A stretch of 64,000 nucleotides of DNA from Owenia fusiformis (taxonomy: Eukaryota > Annelida > Polychaeta > Sabellida > Oweniidae). Position numbers and translations under genes: made by a program. The notes beneath the pieces were generated by a model that was given only the letters and a program-made list of their open reading frames with translations, had not been told where the DNA came from and ran no database searches. The DNA lies in assembly GCA_903813345.2 (NCBI GenBank), contig CAIIXF020000007.1, forward strand, positions 17,096,714 through 17,160,713. Reading direction: 5' to 3'. Shown one piece after another: positions 28,501-35,999 of the stretch. Positions within the stretch are counted from its first letter, which is position 1, and each line of letters starts with the position of its first letter.

Positions 28501-31077
28501 TAATGTGCACTGACACTGATCAATTCATGAGGGTAAGGGAATTAAACCAATTATCACCCACATAATTTTCATAGATTTTTTATTCTTGATTTTTGACAAT
28601 CAATATCGCTAAGGTTCTTCATGAAATATTGAGTAGGGTGTGTATTTATTGAAGTACATGTATGTATGTGTCTATAAGAGAGAATACGGTATGATATAGC
28701 ATTAAAAGCAGCCTCAGCTAATGAATCTTTGAATTCCTTAGACGCAGAATGACCTTTTCACCATCAGAAGATTGAAGCTATGATAGGCATTGTAGACAAT
28801 TCCATCAATGCTGCTATAAGCTGAAACAGCCCAATTTATTTAATTAGCCAATTACTTCCATACTGGAGCCAAACAGAACCATCAAAAGAAATCTCTATAT
28901 TCAATTTCTTCTTCCTTATTCAGCTGCCCTGTATAAGCACCATAGGTCCAGCTTCAAAGTGAATCTGACTTAATCTTAATAAAACATTAAGATATTACAC
29001 AAAGTGCAATGTCTTTATAATAAATCAAGGGGTTTCTATCAAAAATATTGACTGGGTCTCCAGAGAATATAATTTGAGATTTCAGGTGTATGTATACGGT
29101 TTTGAAAATCAAGAGTATGGTACTCGTATGTTGTATATGGATGGCTTTTTGTTGGACTGCCAATGTGGATAAAATAAAAAAACTAAACTGTCATTTAAAA
29201 TAATAAAGAAAAAACACATAGTGATTAAATGAATATGAAGATTATTTACTCAAAGGGATTGGATAATTATCCCAAAGGATATAATATACTATGGCTATTT
29301 ACTTACTATTAGTGAGATTGAATAATCACCCCAAAGGATATAATACAGAGTGCCCGAATTAAAATAAATTGTACCAAGACTATAGAATTACTCTGTGGGT
29401 TTTGAAGGAATATTCTTGAAAAGACTAGTCTCAGTTTGGAGAACAAAGTTCATCAGTCTACTGCACGTTACACCTGCTTTGGACAATTTTGATATTTTTA
29501 CAAATTGTAGATTTAAATGTCCTCTTTTGAATATCCATAATTTAATTTGGGTGATATTTCTATATTTTCATAAAAAATTATTAGCGCAGTACACTGATGA
29601 ACTTCTTTCTCCAAATCGAGACTGGTCATTTATAAAATCGGTCTACTGCATGATGTCATGCCTGCTCCAGACAATTTTGATATTTTTATATCTTGTAGAT
29701 TTAAATGTCCGCTTTAGAATATTTATAATTTAATTTGGGTGATATTTTGATAATTTTCATCAAATAAATATTAGCCCAAACCGAGACTTGTCCTTTAGTC
29801 ATCTGAAAACAATTTAATCATCATAAACATGGAGGTTATTAGGAGCACAGCATGTAAAATGTAAAATTTCTCAGTAACTACAGGGTGTCAAATAAATATG
29901 TTCTCCCCTGTAACTTTAACATCCAAAAAATGTTGCTTAACCTTTTGTCTGAAAGTTATCTGAATTGTTCTTAAGCACATTAAAACTAGGCTTCATGGAG
30001 CAACTCTACAAGAAGTTTCAGATGACTAGTTTAAGTAGATGCGCTTTCATGCATAAAAGTTCATACTCTTGAAATTAAGAGGGAGAACATATTTATATGA
30101 CACCCTGTACTTTACAAATTTTTATGAACTTTTTTAACTGCTAATTGGAAAATTAATTTTCTTTATCACGCGCAAAGTTCAGCTTTTTTAGTGAAGGAAA
30201 AAGAGTAATTCCCCTTAAATTTGGATCTATTTTTTGGGACACTCGCTATATTACTATATCACTGTCAAACTTGTAAATGAATAATTGGTCAACATTGGGT
30301 TACATGTCACGAAAGATCAGGCAATATTCCCGGACCACGCTTATCAAATTTGACAACTGGGGAAAGACTTCCAACTTTTTCATCGCTCCCAGATATTTTC
30401 AACATACACATATTTCGTTTAGTGTCGATGAACATTATAATGATGACATGTAAACAGATGTTTTAACCTGTACGTACAACTTCATTTATTATCAGTTTTA
30501 CATATGAATAAATCATAATGAGGGTCATGAGCTTGACAGTAATATAACAAAACAAATATTTAATTCTAATATTGTGTACTATTTCATGAGTAGTAAATGT
30601 CATACAGACCAAACAGGGGATATATCCACATTTAATCCCTGACCAAAAATCAGATTTACACATTCTGGTTCTGAATTGGTTCCCTTCTACACTTAGATTG
30701 AACTATCATACATATACAGTAGATCTTGGCTAAAGAAATATCATTTTTATTCAATATACAATAAACAAGACTTGAAAATACATGTATACACTGTACTATG
30801 CTTGGGTAAAGTTAATAAGTTGAGAAACTGAATAAGAATTATCCTAATTGCTTCTTGTTAATGATTACCAAAGTTGAGAAGAGAATTTTGATTTGCATTA
30901 TTTTGATAGAAATTTCTCTCCTCAAGTTACCCCCTCTATTGGCTGAACCCTTAAAACATGCTGTATAATAGATTAACCTACCCGTCCCTGAGGTTTATTC
31001 ACTAAGAAGTAATAGGTCACACAGTTCCACATTAGGAATGTTGCCACGACAACGATGATGACGGTACGTCGCTTCAT
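4423..31077 (-). CDS. MGAT1: MGAT1 (GnT-I) gene, coding span, 12 recognised exons
   Basis: Alpha-1,3-mannosyl-glycoprotein 2-beta-N-acetylglucosaminyltransferase, a Golgi type II membrane enzyme (family GT13). It transfers GlcNAc from UDP-GlcNAc to the alpha-1,3 arm of Man5GlcNAc2 and so opens hybrid and complex N-glycan synthesis. Twelve exons were read on the minus strand with GT-AG borders and matching phases from exon 3 to the stop. The product has about 506 residues; the human enzyme has about 445, and the excess is in the stem. In order: a membrane anchor near residues 5-26, a coiled-coil-like stem, the start of the catalytic domain at [15 protein letters not shown], the metal-binding EDD motif, [23 protein letters not shown] with the catalytic Asp of the family, and a C-terminus ending in TWN. 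Vertebrate MGAT1 has its coding region in a single exon, unlike here. The one unresolved point is a phase mismatch between exons 2 and 3. Identity is very secure from motif order; it is not inferred from a search. Confidence 0.96.
4782..4952 (-). CDS. MGAT1: MGAT1 exon 11
   Basis: Fifty-seven codons encode the C-terminal part of the fold: [34 protein letters not shown]. They align without gaps to the human segment ending LGVMDDLK. The acceptor is TTTGCAG and the donor AAG|GTAAGG, phase 0. Confidence 0.95.
5123..5320. repeat. 46-bp tandem repeat in an MGAT1 intron
   Basis: Four full copies and one partial copy of a 46-bp unit containing CTTACTGGTACTTTTTGAAT, nearly identical, in the intron between exons 10 and 11. 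On the MGAT1 strand most units contain a donor-like CCA|GTAAGG or a close variant. Confidence 0.9.
5390..5480 (-). CDS. MGAT1: MGAT1 exon 10
   Basis: Encodes [19 protein letters not shown] and DISYLLK. The human counterpart begins HGQFF, so His is replaced by Lys at the junction residue. The acceptor is CTTTTTTCAG and the donor AAA|GTAAGT, phase 0. Confidence 0.94.
5898..6090. mobile_element. CAGGGTGTCC MITE, 193 bp
   Basis: Ends CAGGGTGTCCA and TGGACACCCTG. TA stands on the left and a degraded CA on the right. Same terminal type as the copies near 2.0 and 29.9 kb, but the interior differs. Inside an MGAT1 intron, 43 bases from exon 9. Confidence 0.7.
6133..6237 (-). CDS. MGAT1: MGAT1 exon 9 (FWDDWMR motif)
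   Basis: Encodes [13 protein letters not shown], then CIRPEISRT and TFGKIGVS. In the rabbit GnT-I structure the Asp of this WDDW segment is the proposed catalytic base. The acceptor is TTTTTGTAG and the donor AGCAA|GTAAGT. Confidence 0.95.
6440..6530 (-). CDS. MGAT1: MGAT1 exon 8
   Basis: Encodes [16 protein letters not shown] and LELEPKWPK, conserved in GnT-I around the acceptor-binding loop. The acceptor is TTTTTTCAG and the donor AAAAC|GTAAGT; phases 1 and 2 match the neighbours. Confidence 0.95.
7205..8602 (+). repeat. Minisatellite-bearing repeat family, copy 1
   Basis: Begins with CAACGCCAAAGCGTAGC and AATCCCATCGA, continues with about six copies of a 135-140-bp unit (AATGGCCGCCATTTTTC, GTGCCATGCTTATAG, TTTTCGAGTTATAG), and ends in GGAC tetranucleotide repeats and GCGTTCCCTATA. 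Copies of the same layout lie at 42.9, 17.5 and 44.0 kb. No transposase. It fills the MGAT1 intron up to 48 bases from exon 7. Confidence 0.85.
8650..8784 (-). CDS. MGAT1: MGAT1 exon 7 (EDD motif)
   Basis: Starts after ATATTTCAG and completes the EDD motif ([14 protein letters not shown]), then continues [14 protein letters not shown], which is almost invariant in GnT-I. The donor is CCAG|GTATTG. A TCCACAG inside the exon could be mistaken for an acceptor, but the upstream codons belong to the conserved fold. A repeat array begins about 48 bases past the donor. Confidence 0.95.
9229..9367 (-). CDS. MGAT1: MGAT1 exon 6 (catalytic domain)
   Basis: Encodes HPDLSDIPL, then [14 protein letters not shown] and VIIVE, the last being the strand that carries the first acidic residue of the EDD metal-binding motif. 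The acceptor is ACTTGCAG and the donor GAAG|GTAGGT (phase 1), so the motif is split across the next junction. Confidence 0.95.
9509..9960. mobile_element. 452-bp TTAA-flanked MITE, copy A
   Basis: Terminal inverted repeats start GGATGCAGTACC and are flanked by TTAA on both sides, the target duplication of piggyBac-type elements. The interior has no long ORF. A near-identical copy of exactly the same length lies inverted at 12.7 kb. Confidence 0.88.
9965..10890. other. MGAT1 intron, nothing recognised
   Basis: Sequence between the first MITE copy and the 24-bp minisatellite. No exon or element ends were seen. Confidence 0.4.
10891..11386. repeat. 24-bp minisatellite
   Basis: About twenty imperfect units of 24 bp with core TATGGGACATCAAGTGATCA. 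Because 24 is divisible by three, reading frames stay open by chance and would encode MGHQVINS-like octapeptides on the plus strand. There is no sign of a real gene. Confidence 0.88.
11930..12502. mobile_element. CAGTGGGG mariner-like MITE, 573 bp
   Basis: Ends CAGTGGGGGACAAA and the inverted CAGTGGGGATCAT, with TA on both sides. Contains the inverted pair CTCCCAGAATGCAACAT / ATGTTGCATTCTGGGAG. A related element lies at 56.7 kb. Confidence 0.8.
12747..13198. mobile_element. 452-bp TTAA-flanked MITE, copy B (inverted)
   Basis: Reverse complement of the 9.5-kb copy with only a few base differences and the same TTAA flanks. The two copies form a long inverted repeat around 2.8 kb of intron. Confidence 0.88.
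13203..13854 (+). other. TRIM upstream region
   Basis: AT-rich. Should contain the TRIM promoter or its first intron. The only supported signal is the acceptor at 13852-13854. No TATA box could be chosen. Confidence 0.4.
13863..15746 (+). CDS. TRIM-family RING E3 ubiquitin ligase, intronless ORF
   Basis: Probable E3 ubiquitin ligase of 627 residues. The RING is C3HC4: C17, C20, C32, H34, C37, C40, C55, C58. Two B-boxes follow, about residues 99-146 (HCDIC, CIEC, CNPC) and 166-205 (FCKSH, CTSC, CRDC, H195/H198). A helical, Lys/Glu-rich coiled coil spans about 205-325. The last 230 residues contain repeated short strands such as [16 protein letters not shown] and [13 protein letters not shown], typical of NHL-like or six-bladed propellers in TRIM2/3/56/71-like proteins. 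The start is the ATG in ATCATGG. A splice acceptor (TATATTCCAG) ends nine bases before it, so a 5' UTR intron is likely. The gene lies inside an MGAT1 intron on the opposite strand. Which TRIM subfamily, and which substrates, cannot be told. Confidence 0.93.
   Translation: MASVHVVEENYREVLTCPICMCLLTNPKVTPCMHTVCCGCLDKLIKEKDDTVCPCPVCKVDFEVPDGGAEGLKGNYVLNDMLDALRKKLEKTADNIEQHCDICASHDEKVKATSKCIECDQFICNPCMRTHQSIRVTKDHKVIPITGDNKTDIQSTLEVIPKRIKFCKSHPNEPLKFYCTSCHEVLCRDCCITTHNGHKCEDLIDNVKGDVKNIGSLIEMAVQREANVHTSIKEMNEYKEIIENNAAAVKAAIDATRKVQHDLIDKHYNSQVTEVEKLKHDTMKKVDEHINNLELQNGITLSTKHLLETQQQFGHPAHIISMRQELTNKTQEWSKPQKLKFEPKIQIMFNDGKTTETGLDFGSVTSPNSTLKEQVEIETAINTLPGTLWNLQFLENGDIVSAHDEGGINITDPITLKQKHHVQMKCVRLTTQGNHIIAVDEDTATIKQLDGKGNIERNVDCIKSPVYNIAAAPDGKLIAYHEEDQLSHIDIDTNTLISTHNIKGDGYVPYISVTSKSETIISYTDLNIVEKYSKNGELLFTYNGQKDKVNELEGSQDVCVDPFDRVIVASQGNNTVHLLSPGGKFIKLLVTPEDNIISPRVVVMDKHNHLIVSTYEGKVHYINYLSH
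15747..16536 (+). other. TRIM 3' UTR, then MGAT1 intron
   Basis: No ORF of note. ATTAAA at 16014-16019 is a possible TRIM poly(A) signal. The rest is intronic to MGAT1 up to exon 5. Confidence 0.4.
16537..16645 (-). CDS. MGAT1: MGAT1 exon 5 (catalytic domain)
   Basis: Thirty-six codons after TATTTCAG encode [18 protein letters not shown] and following residues, a family hallmark close to the human segment with QDCGH. The donor is AAG|GTAAGA, phase 0. The large upstream-to-downstream intron that follows (7.2 kb) hosts the TRIM gene. Confidence 0.95.
17006..17195 (-). CDS. MGAT1: MGAT1 exon 4 (start of catalytic domain)
   Basis: The first half is a low-complexity Gly, Asn and Pro linker. The second half opens the catalytic fold with [20 protein letters not shown], which matches the family's first strand and helix (human IPILVIACDR...). 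The acceptor is TTTGCAG and the donor AA|GTAAGT. Only one frame is open, and it matches both neighbouring phases. Confidence 0.93.
17537..17820 (+). repeat. Degraded copy of the minisatellite-bearing family
   Basis: Carries GGCAATGCCAAGGCATCACA and CCCATTGGATATCC, matching the head of the family, then a shortened AATGGCTAACATTTTACCGC segment. The GGAC tail is missing. Confidence 0.55.
18032..18161 (-). CDS. MGAT1: MGAT1 exon 3 (stem region)
   Basis: Open in one frame that joins exon 4 correctly. It encodes a polar, probably helical stretch ([12 protein letters not shown]), continuing the stem. The donor is TCTC|GTAAGT (phase 1). The acceptor is TTGTAG at 18162-18164; a second possible acceptor, CACAG, 24 bases further in, keeps the same frame. 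Confidence 0.72.
19306..19500. repeat. Dispersed repeat of about 195 bp, copy 1
   Basis: Shares blocks with 25.5 kb in the same orientation: GGTCAAAATATG, TATTTTCAAAATCTCA and GCTTTAATGCT, and an end like AGATCACTG. A fragment may also start at 46.48 kb. Class unknown. Confidence 0.65.
19576..19726 (-). CDS. MGAT1: MGAT1 exon 2 (stem region)
   Basis: About fifty codons between TTTTTTATAG| and |GTAAGC. The peptide is rich in Glu, Lys, Leu and Gln with heptad-like spacing, so it is probably a coiled-coil stem. It joins the anchor exon in phase 0. With the GTAAGC donor it ends in phase 1, which does not fit exon 3. An internal ATG|GTAGTC donor (phase 0) would fit, or one short exon was missed in the 1.4 kb between them. 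Confidence 0.75.
19727..22794. other. MGAT1 intron, nothing recognised
   Basis: First 3 kb of the 11-kb intron between exon 2 and the start-codon exon, read from the exon 2 side. No exon or well-bounded element was found. Confidence 0.4.
22795..23224. mobile_element. TATTATATCACT element plus 134-bp hairpin
   Basis: Inverted ends TATTATATCACTATCTAGCT and AGCTAGACAGTGATATAATA frame about 290 bp. A long hairpin follows at once (23087-23220), whose arms pair almost fully around CCCTTCGGGC. A weaker relative lies at 30.25-30.58 kb. Looks like a composite MITE. Confidence 0.7.
25511..25713. repeat. Dispersed repeat of about 195 bp, copy 2
   Basis: Same family as the copy at 19.3 kb, same orientation, sitting inside the 4.3-kb foldback between its arms. 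Confidence 0.65.
25769..25871. repeat. Short hairpin element, about 103 bp
   Basis: The 21-bp ends GAGCAGGTGTTATATTGACA and the inverted GAGCAGGTGTGATATTGACA differ by one base, around a loop of about 60 bases. Confidence 0.6.
29346..30246. mobile_element. TA-flanked element with an internal duplication, 901 bp
   Basis: Ends like CAGAGTGCCCGAATTAAAA and the inverted GCGAGTGTCCCAAAAAATAG, with TA on each side. Inside is a direct duplication of about 200 bp (ACAATTTTGATATTTTTA, GTAGATTTAAATGTCC) and an intact smaller MITE inserted later. Confidence 0.6.
29881..30107. mobile_element. CAGGGTGTCA MITE, 227 bp, nested
   Basis: Long, near-perfect ends (CAGGGTGTCAAATAAATATG and the inverted CAGGGTGTCATATAAATATG) with TA on both sides. 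Inserted inside the 901-bp element. Confidence 0.8.
30247..30580. mobile_element. Degraded TATTATATCACT element
   Basis: Matches the 22.8-kb element at TATATCACTGTC, AATTGGTCAACATTGGGTTA, ACATGTCACG and the AAACAAATATTT block, but has lost the clean hairpin. Confidence 0.5.
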
Positions 31078-31117
31078 GGCTGCGGCTAGTACCCAGCGAA
31101 GCCTTGTGTCATGACAT
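30982..31117 (-). CDS. MGAT1: MGAT1 exon with start codon (coding 30982-31077)
   Basis: The ATG lies at 31077-31075 in a short 5' UTR that follows a good splice acceptor (TTCTATTTCCAG). Thirty-two codons encode a basic N-terminus (MKRR) and one hydrophobic membrane segment, as expected for a type II Golgi transferase. The donor is GGACGG|GTAGGT, phase 0. An ATG at 31117 in the same exon stops at its third codon (ATG-TCA-TGA) and could act as a minimal upstream ORF. The acceptor implies at least one upstream non-coding exon. Confidence 0.9.
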
Positions 31118-32330
31118 CTGGAAATAGAAAAATATGATGCAAAGTAAAGAAAATGATTATCGACCTAGATTTAACTTCATCAATACTGATTATAAAGACA
31201 CTGATTTTTTTCCTGAGAATGTGTCAAAACAATATAATGTCAGAGGTTATTTGGTCCCTGGGGCATGATCTCTACATGAATTGCTATTAACTGGTAGTAT
31301 CTGTTTTATGGGTAAGCTGACTTTGTAATTACTGTAATACAATTTCTCTGCCCATATGGTTACAATAGATAACCTAAATAAAGGCAGAATACTCAAAATA
31401 AGAAATCTCAAAGGGGAAGAAGCATCAGAGCAATTCATAACAGCAAAATTGAGACTATGTATAATGTAAATCAAGTTATTAGGGCTCGGGATCATCAATG
31501 TTTTGTAAAATTGCAAAACCATATGTGAATGCCAAAAACAAATTAAACACTGATCCAGTCTACAGAGTTGTTCCATATTTCCTGTTTGACTGACATATAC
31601 TATGTTCTTTGCTCAAGACATGAAAGGGTCAATCAAGGTCATCAAGGTCAATATAATATCAAGGTTATATATACAGGGCAAGGTCACGTTTATTGATCAA
31701 ACGTCAATATCTCAAGTTTTTTAAATTACAAAGCTCTCTGATGTAATTCTCATTCTGCACTTTGCTACTCAGTAATGGTCATTGTTTGTGATTGGTCAAT
31801 TCTGGTCACGTAACAGTAACTAGTCAACATGAATTAGCAACCGCAAAGCTAAAGTTAATTTGATAATTCTGAAATTATGAAGATTTACAGACTATACAAT
31901 ATTAAATTATGATGTCAAAGTCAAGAAGAGAGCCACTTGCTAACTATTTCCAAGGAGGTGAAGATCTATACAGATGTATACACCTTTGTTAAGTATAACC
32001 CAAATCATCAGTTTCAATTCGTATCTTTAAGAGAACTTCACCAATGAAGACTGTAATTAAGTAGGATCTGACACTCAGGGTATACACAGGACTAACCTAC
32101 ATTGCAAAAGTAATTATTTGCTATCAGCCTTCAAAGAACAATCACCTGTTATCACCAGTAGTGATTTGTGCTCCCTGTCTTGGAATAGGCTTAGGACTTC
32201 AGAAAACCCTACTTAATTCTACAATAATTTTTTCTTATATTCACCTCCAAAAATCTATGAAATTTTGAAGTGTTTCACCAAGATTCTAGGTAATAGCATC
32301 TTGCTTAATCAAGCTTCGGACCTATAGAAC
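31118..32330. other. MGAT1 first intron, nothing recognised
   Basis: AT-rich. Short repeats of the type AAGGTCA near 31.63-31.69 kb. No exon was seen. Confidence 0.4.
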
Positions 32331-33040
32331 GTAGTCACTGGGTGGTATCGTGATGCAACAACACCGTGTTGTTGCATCAAGATGGCAAGACTTCCGGTGT
32401 TAGATTTTCGTACGATATTTTGTTTCCCAATTTAAACCCATTTCTAGGACGAGTTTCTCAATCAACCATACACGTGCAGTTAGCGCACGATCTATATTTA
32501 AAGAAATTGTCATTAGTATACATGTAGCATCATCAAGAAGCAATAAGTTCACGGTTTTAGTTCCTCACTATTGATGCAACAACACCAAACCGAAGATGCA
32601 ACAACACTCCTCTAGATTTGAGCAATGATGCAGCAACACCAATTAATAGTATAATTTCAGAAGACCATAAATCTCGAGAGGAACAGATTTTTAAATGCTA
32701 CGATTGCGACACCGTTACCCATTACCCATTTGCGTTCTTCTCAAGGCATTCAAAATACACGTCCTGCGGGCGAAGATTCTTTACATATATTTTCAAAATT
32801 TATACTTTTAAATATCATAATGTAATGGACGTTGTTCTATAACATAGTTCAATCGCCTTTAACATGGCAAGCTACAGTAACCCAATCTATTTTCATAAAC
32901 CACTGTTCCATAGCTTGATGACCCTGACTCCATTTAGTATCATTCAAAATGGTGGACAAACATCTTTCGTTCTCGGTAAACATGACGAGCTATTGGAAAT
33001 TATCTGTCATCCATCTGTAGAACAGTGATAAACTAGATAT

Positions 33041-34304
33041 CACGGTGCCCATGTCAAGCTGCGCGCCTAAGTAGGCGCGCAGTTTGTTTTGATCACAAAC
33101 TGCGTGCCTAACAACATTGCATCATTTAAGTCGGAGTCTGTATTTTGAAACGTAATTTAAGGACATTTATCCTGCATTGTTTTCTTGTTCAATGCGTTCA
33201 TTCTGTGGCGAATGTACAAATCTTGCAAATACTAGCAAAAACTACATGTATGTGCAAATGAATCTAAGTTTTAAAACATAAGCAGATTAATGGCATTTTC
33301 GTCACTGATTTAACGGGAATTTATACGTAAATCGATCTAGCACTTTAAACATAAATGACAAATACTTTAGACACGTTTTATATTTAATTCCTTACGCATT
33401 TATCATGTATAATTCAAAATATTTCGAGATAAAACAGATAATCAGGAGATTAAAAAGAAATGAACCACAAACTGCGCGCCTATTTTAACCAGAAATTATA
33501 AACTGTGCGCATACACTATTAAAACTACATATTATCATTGAAATTTTTACAGAGGCACGTAAAGGTGTTTTTCATATAGCTTTGGAAATTTTGCTTTCTC
33601 GTCAGATTTTATGAGATTTTCATATTGAAAGTCAAAATGTATAATAGAAGTGACAATTAAGTTGGGAACGAAAGAAAGTATTTTATTTTCAGATCACCAT
33701 TTGGTGGATGGACTCTCATAGTGTTTCAATTATAGGGTTCTACTATTAGACACATATGTGCCTTACATATGGCGCCTACGTTTTCTAATAATACAAAACA
33801 AGCTTGGATAGGCAAGTTTGGAAATATTAGGCACGCAGTTTGGGAAATACATGTGAATATAGGCGCGCAGTTTGACAAGAAAAATGTTTAAATCACGTTT
33901 ATGGCGTATTATCGTTTTGAACACAAACTATGCTGCTTTAATCAGATGGAGTGATCCTATATATTCTAGCATACACAGACACAATGGCTGAATAAACGGC
34001 ATATGACGATAAAAATACAAAGATATAACTTTACACTGTAAATTTTGAGCACAGAAGTTACTTAAGACCCTTATATTGAGATAACTAGGTTAACATCAGG
34101 AAAAACATTGAGTACTAAGAGTAAATTAAGTTCATCTTCACAGAATGGTACTATCTATAGAACGAGACTAACCTTGTATTTTTCGTATTTTGTCTCTTTT
34201 TGGGAGTCGTGTCCTCCCCGTCTTCAATTTTGAAATATGCGCGCAGTTTGTCAGAGTTTCAAACTGCGTGCCAAGTAGGCACGCTGCTTGACATGGGCAT
34301 CGTG
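33041..34304. mobile_element. 1.26-kb nested element, CACGGTG ends, 5-bp duplication
   Basis: Inverted ends CACGGTGCCCATGTCAAGC and CACGATGCCCATGTCAAGC, flanked by GATAT on both sides (33036-33040, 34305-34309). Subterminal and internal copies of CAAACTGCGCGCC occur at least seven times in both orientations. No ORF longer than background. The 5-bp duplication and CAC-start ends resemble Transib-type elements. Confidence 0.8.
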
Positions 34305-34436
34305 GATATAGTAGATGTACGTTACCACTGTTTATCAAAATATAGCTAAAACAGTTTCACTGTAACATTCGTGAGCTTATCGGAGAACATTTCAAAAAGC
34401 ATGTTAATGAGATGATTGCTTCATCTATGATATGAT

Positions 34437-34565
34437 ATGATTCTTTATTTCCTCCAATTTGGAGAGCCAACGAGTAAAAACGTACCCTGCGCGCAGAGTC
34501 TAGTTAAACTACGAAGCTCTCTTTTAAGAAGTGAAGTCAAACGAATGCAAAGGGTAGTAAAAACG
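34437..34565. repeat. Repeat fragment shared with 38.9-39.3 kb (inverted)
   Basis: Contains AGTCTAGTTAAACTACGAAG and GAAGTGAAGTCAAACGAATG, found inverted in two blocks at 38.90-38.95 and 39.25-39.29 kb, which are separated by about 300 bases absent here. Confidence 0.65.
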
Positions 34566-35999
34566 TCTAATTGACTTTATTAGGGAGGTTTAGTTACACG
34601 TTTAATGAAAATCTTGCACGGTGCACATGTAGAAGTATTGCTCTCTGTGGATTCGTTCTCTCCGACTAAGTAAAAAGGTAAACAAAAGTGATAGGATTTA
34701 GGGCCCAAAAAGGTAAACTGATAGGGGTACAGTAATCCCAGATTCCCCCCGGGCCCTCGGGACATATCATATTGTCTCTCGGAATAAAATCAATATTGAA
34801 TCCCTCTTAGTAAATAACCTCTATATAATAGCATTGTATAACTGCAATATCATTAAACCAACACTCATCCTATACAACTCTTGAGAACGATGTACAACTC
34901 CTGGATAGCGTACACGACTCCTGAGCAGCGTATACAACTCTTCAACTTGATAAATGACGTCATACTTTGGGTGGGATAACAAAGGATATACAATATACAA
35001 TTGTAGACCTCTCTTGAGGTCAACTGTCAAAATTGTATACCGATACTGTAAACCTTGAAAGTTCTGTTGACCGAGACCGGAGATCTAGGTCAACAGTACT
35101 CTCAGTGTTTACTGTTAAGGTATACACTTTGGTCAGTTGACCGAATAGAGAGGTGAACAATTGTTTGTTAGTCCGAAGAATATAATAATTGGACGAATAT
35201 ATAATCGAATATCAAGTGAACATATTTGATAAGTAAAGGTATCATATTTTAGCAAAAAATCTCAAAACCGTCGAATACTTGTAATTTTTTACACAACTTA
35301 TTTTTTCAAAATTAAAAAAAAATCAACATTCAAAAAACATTTTTTCAAAAGTAGCGGTCAACAGTACATATTGTTGTCCGCTCATCAACCAATCAGAAAT
35401 GAGTATTTCAATTGAGGTACAAACAACACAAAATGACTGATATCTATTGTCTTTCCATGATTATATTCTTAGTTATTTGTATACAATGTCCATACGGTAA
35501 ATCAAGGGCATTTAATTTAGAAAATGTTCGTATAATAATCTTTATTTTTCAGATACAAATACATTAAGAAACCAAACAAAATACGTTTCATTCATGGACC
35601 ACGGACTCACGCGTTTTATTCATGTCCCGACCAACACCTGTAAACAGGACATAAACAGTTTCTCTTGTTGTTCAATGATACATTATATTGGCGTTTTTGC
35701 ATCAGCACATTGGTGTTGTTGTATCATCGATAATAAACAGAGTGGTGTTGTTGCATCAATAGTGAGGAATTAAAACCGCGAAATTATAGCTTCTTGATGA
35801 TGCTACATGTATACTAACGACAGTTTTTCAAAATATAGATCATGCGCTAGCTGCATGTGTATGTTTATTGAGCAACTCGTCCTAGAAATGGGTTTAAATT
35901 GGGAAAACAAATATCGTTCGAAAATCGATCACCGGAAGTCTGGCCATCTTGATGCAACAACACGGTGTTGTTGCATCACGATACCCCCCAGTGGTAGTG

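Larger units (their letters stand above)
32336..35993. mobile_element. 3.66-kb inverted-repeat element, CACTGGG ends, 5-bp duplication
   Basis: Arms of about 305 bp are inverted copies: CACTGGGTGGTATCGTGATG at the left, CACTGGGGGGTATCGTGATG at the right. Each has a GATGCAACAACAC / GTGTTGTTGCATC palindrome next to its end and further GATGCAACAACACC copies inside. GTAGT flanks both sides (32331-32335, 35994-35998) as an apparent 5-bp target duplication. No transposase ORF survives. Another element is nested within. Confidence 0.82.

Noticed and set aside
32618-32842. Short ORF with CYDC and CGRRF Cys pairs, possible zinc finger
   Set aside because: It starts in the arm of the 3.66-kb element, and the inverted counterpart arm does not keep the frame; the Cys pairs are likely chance.
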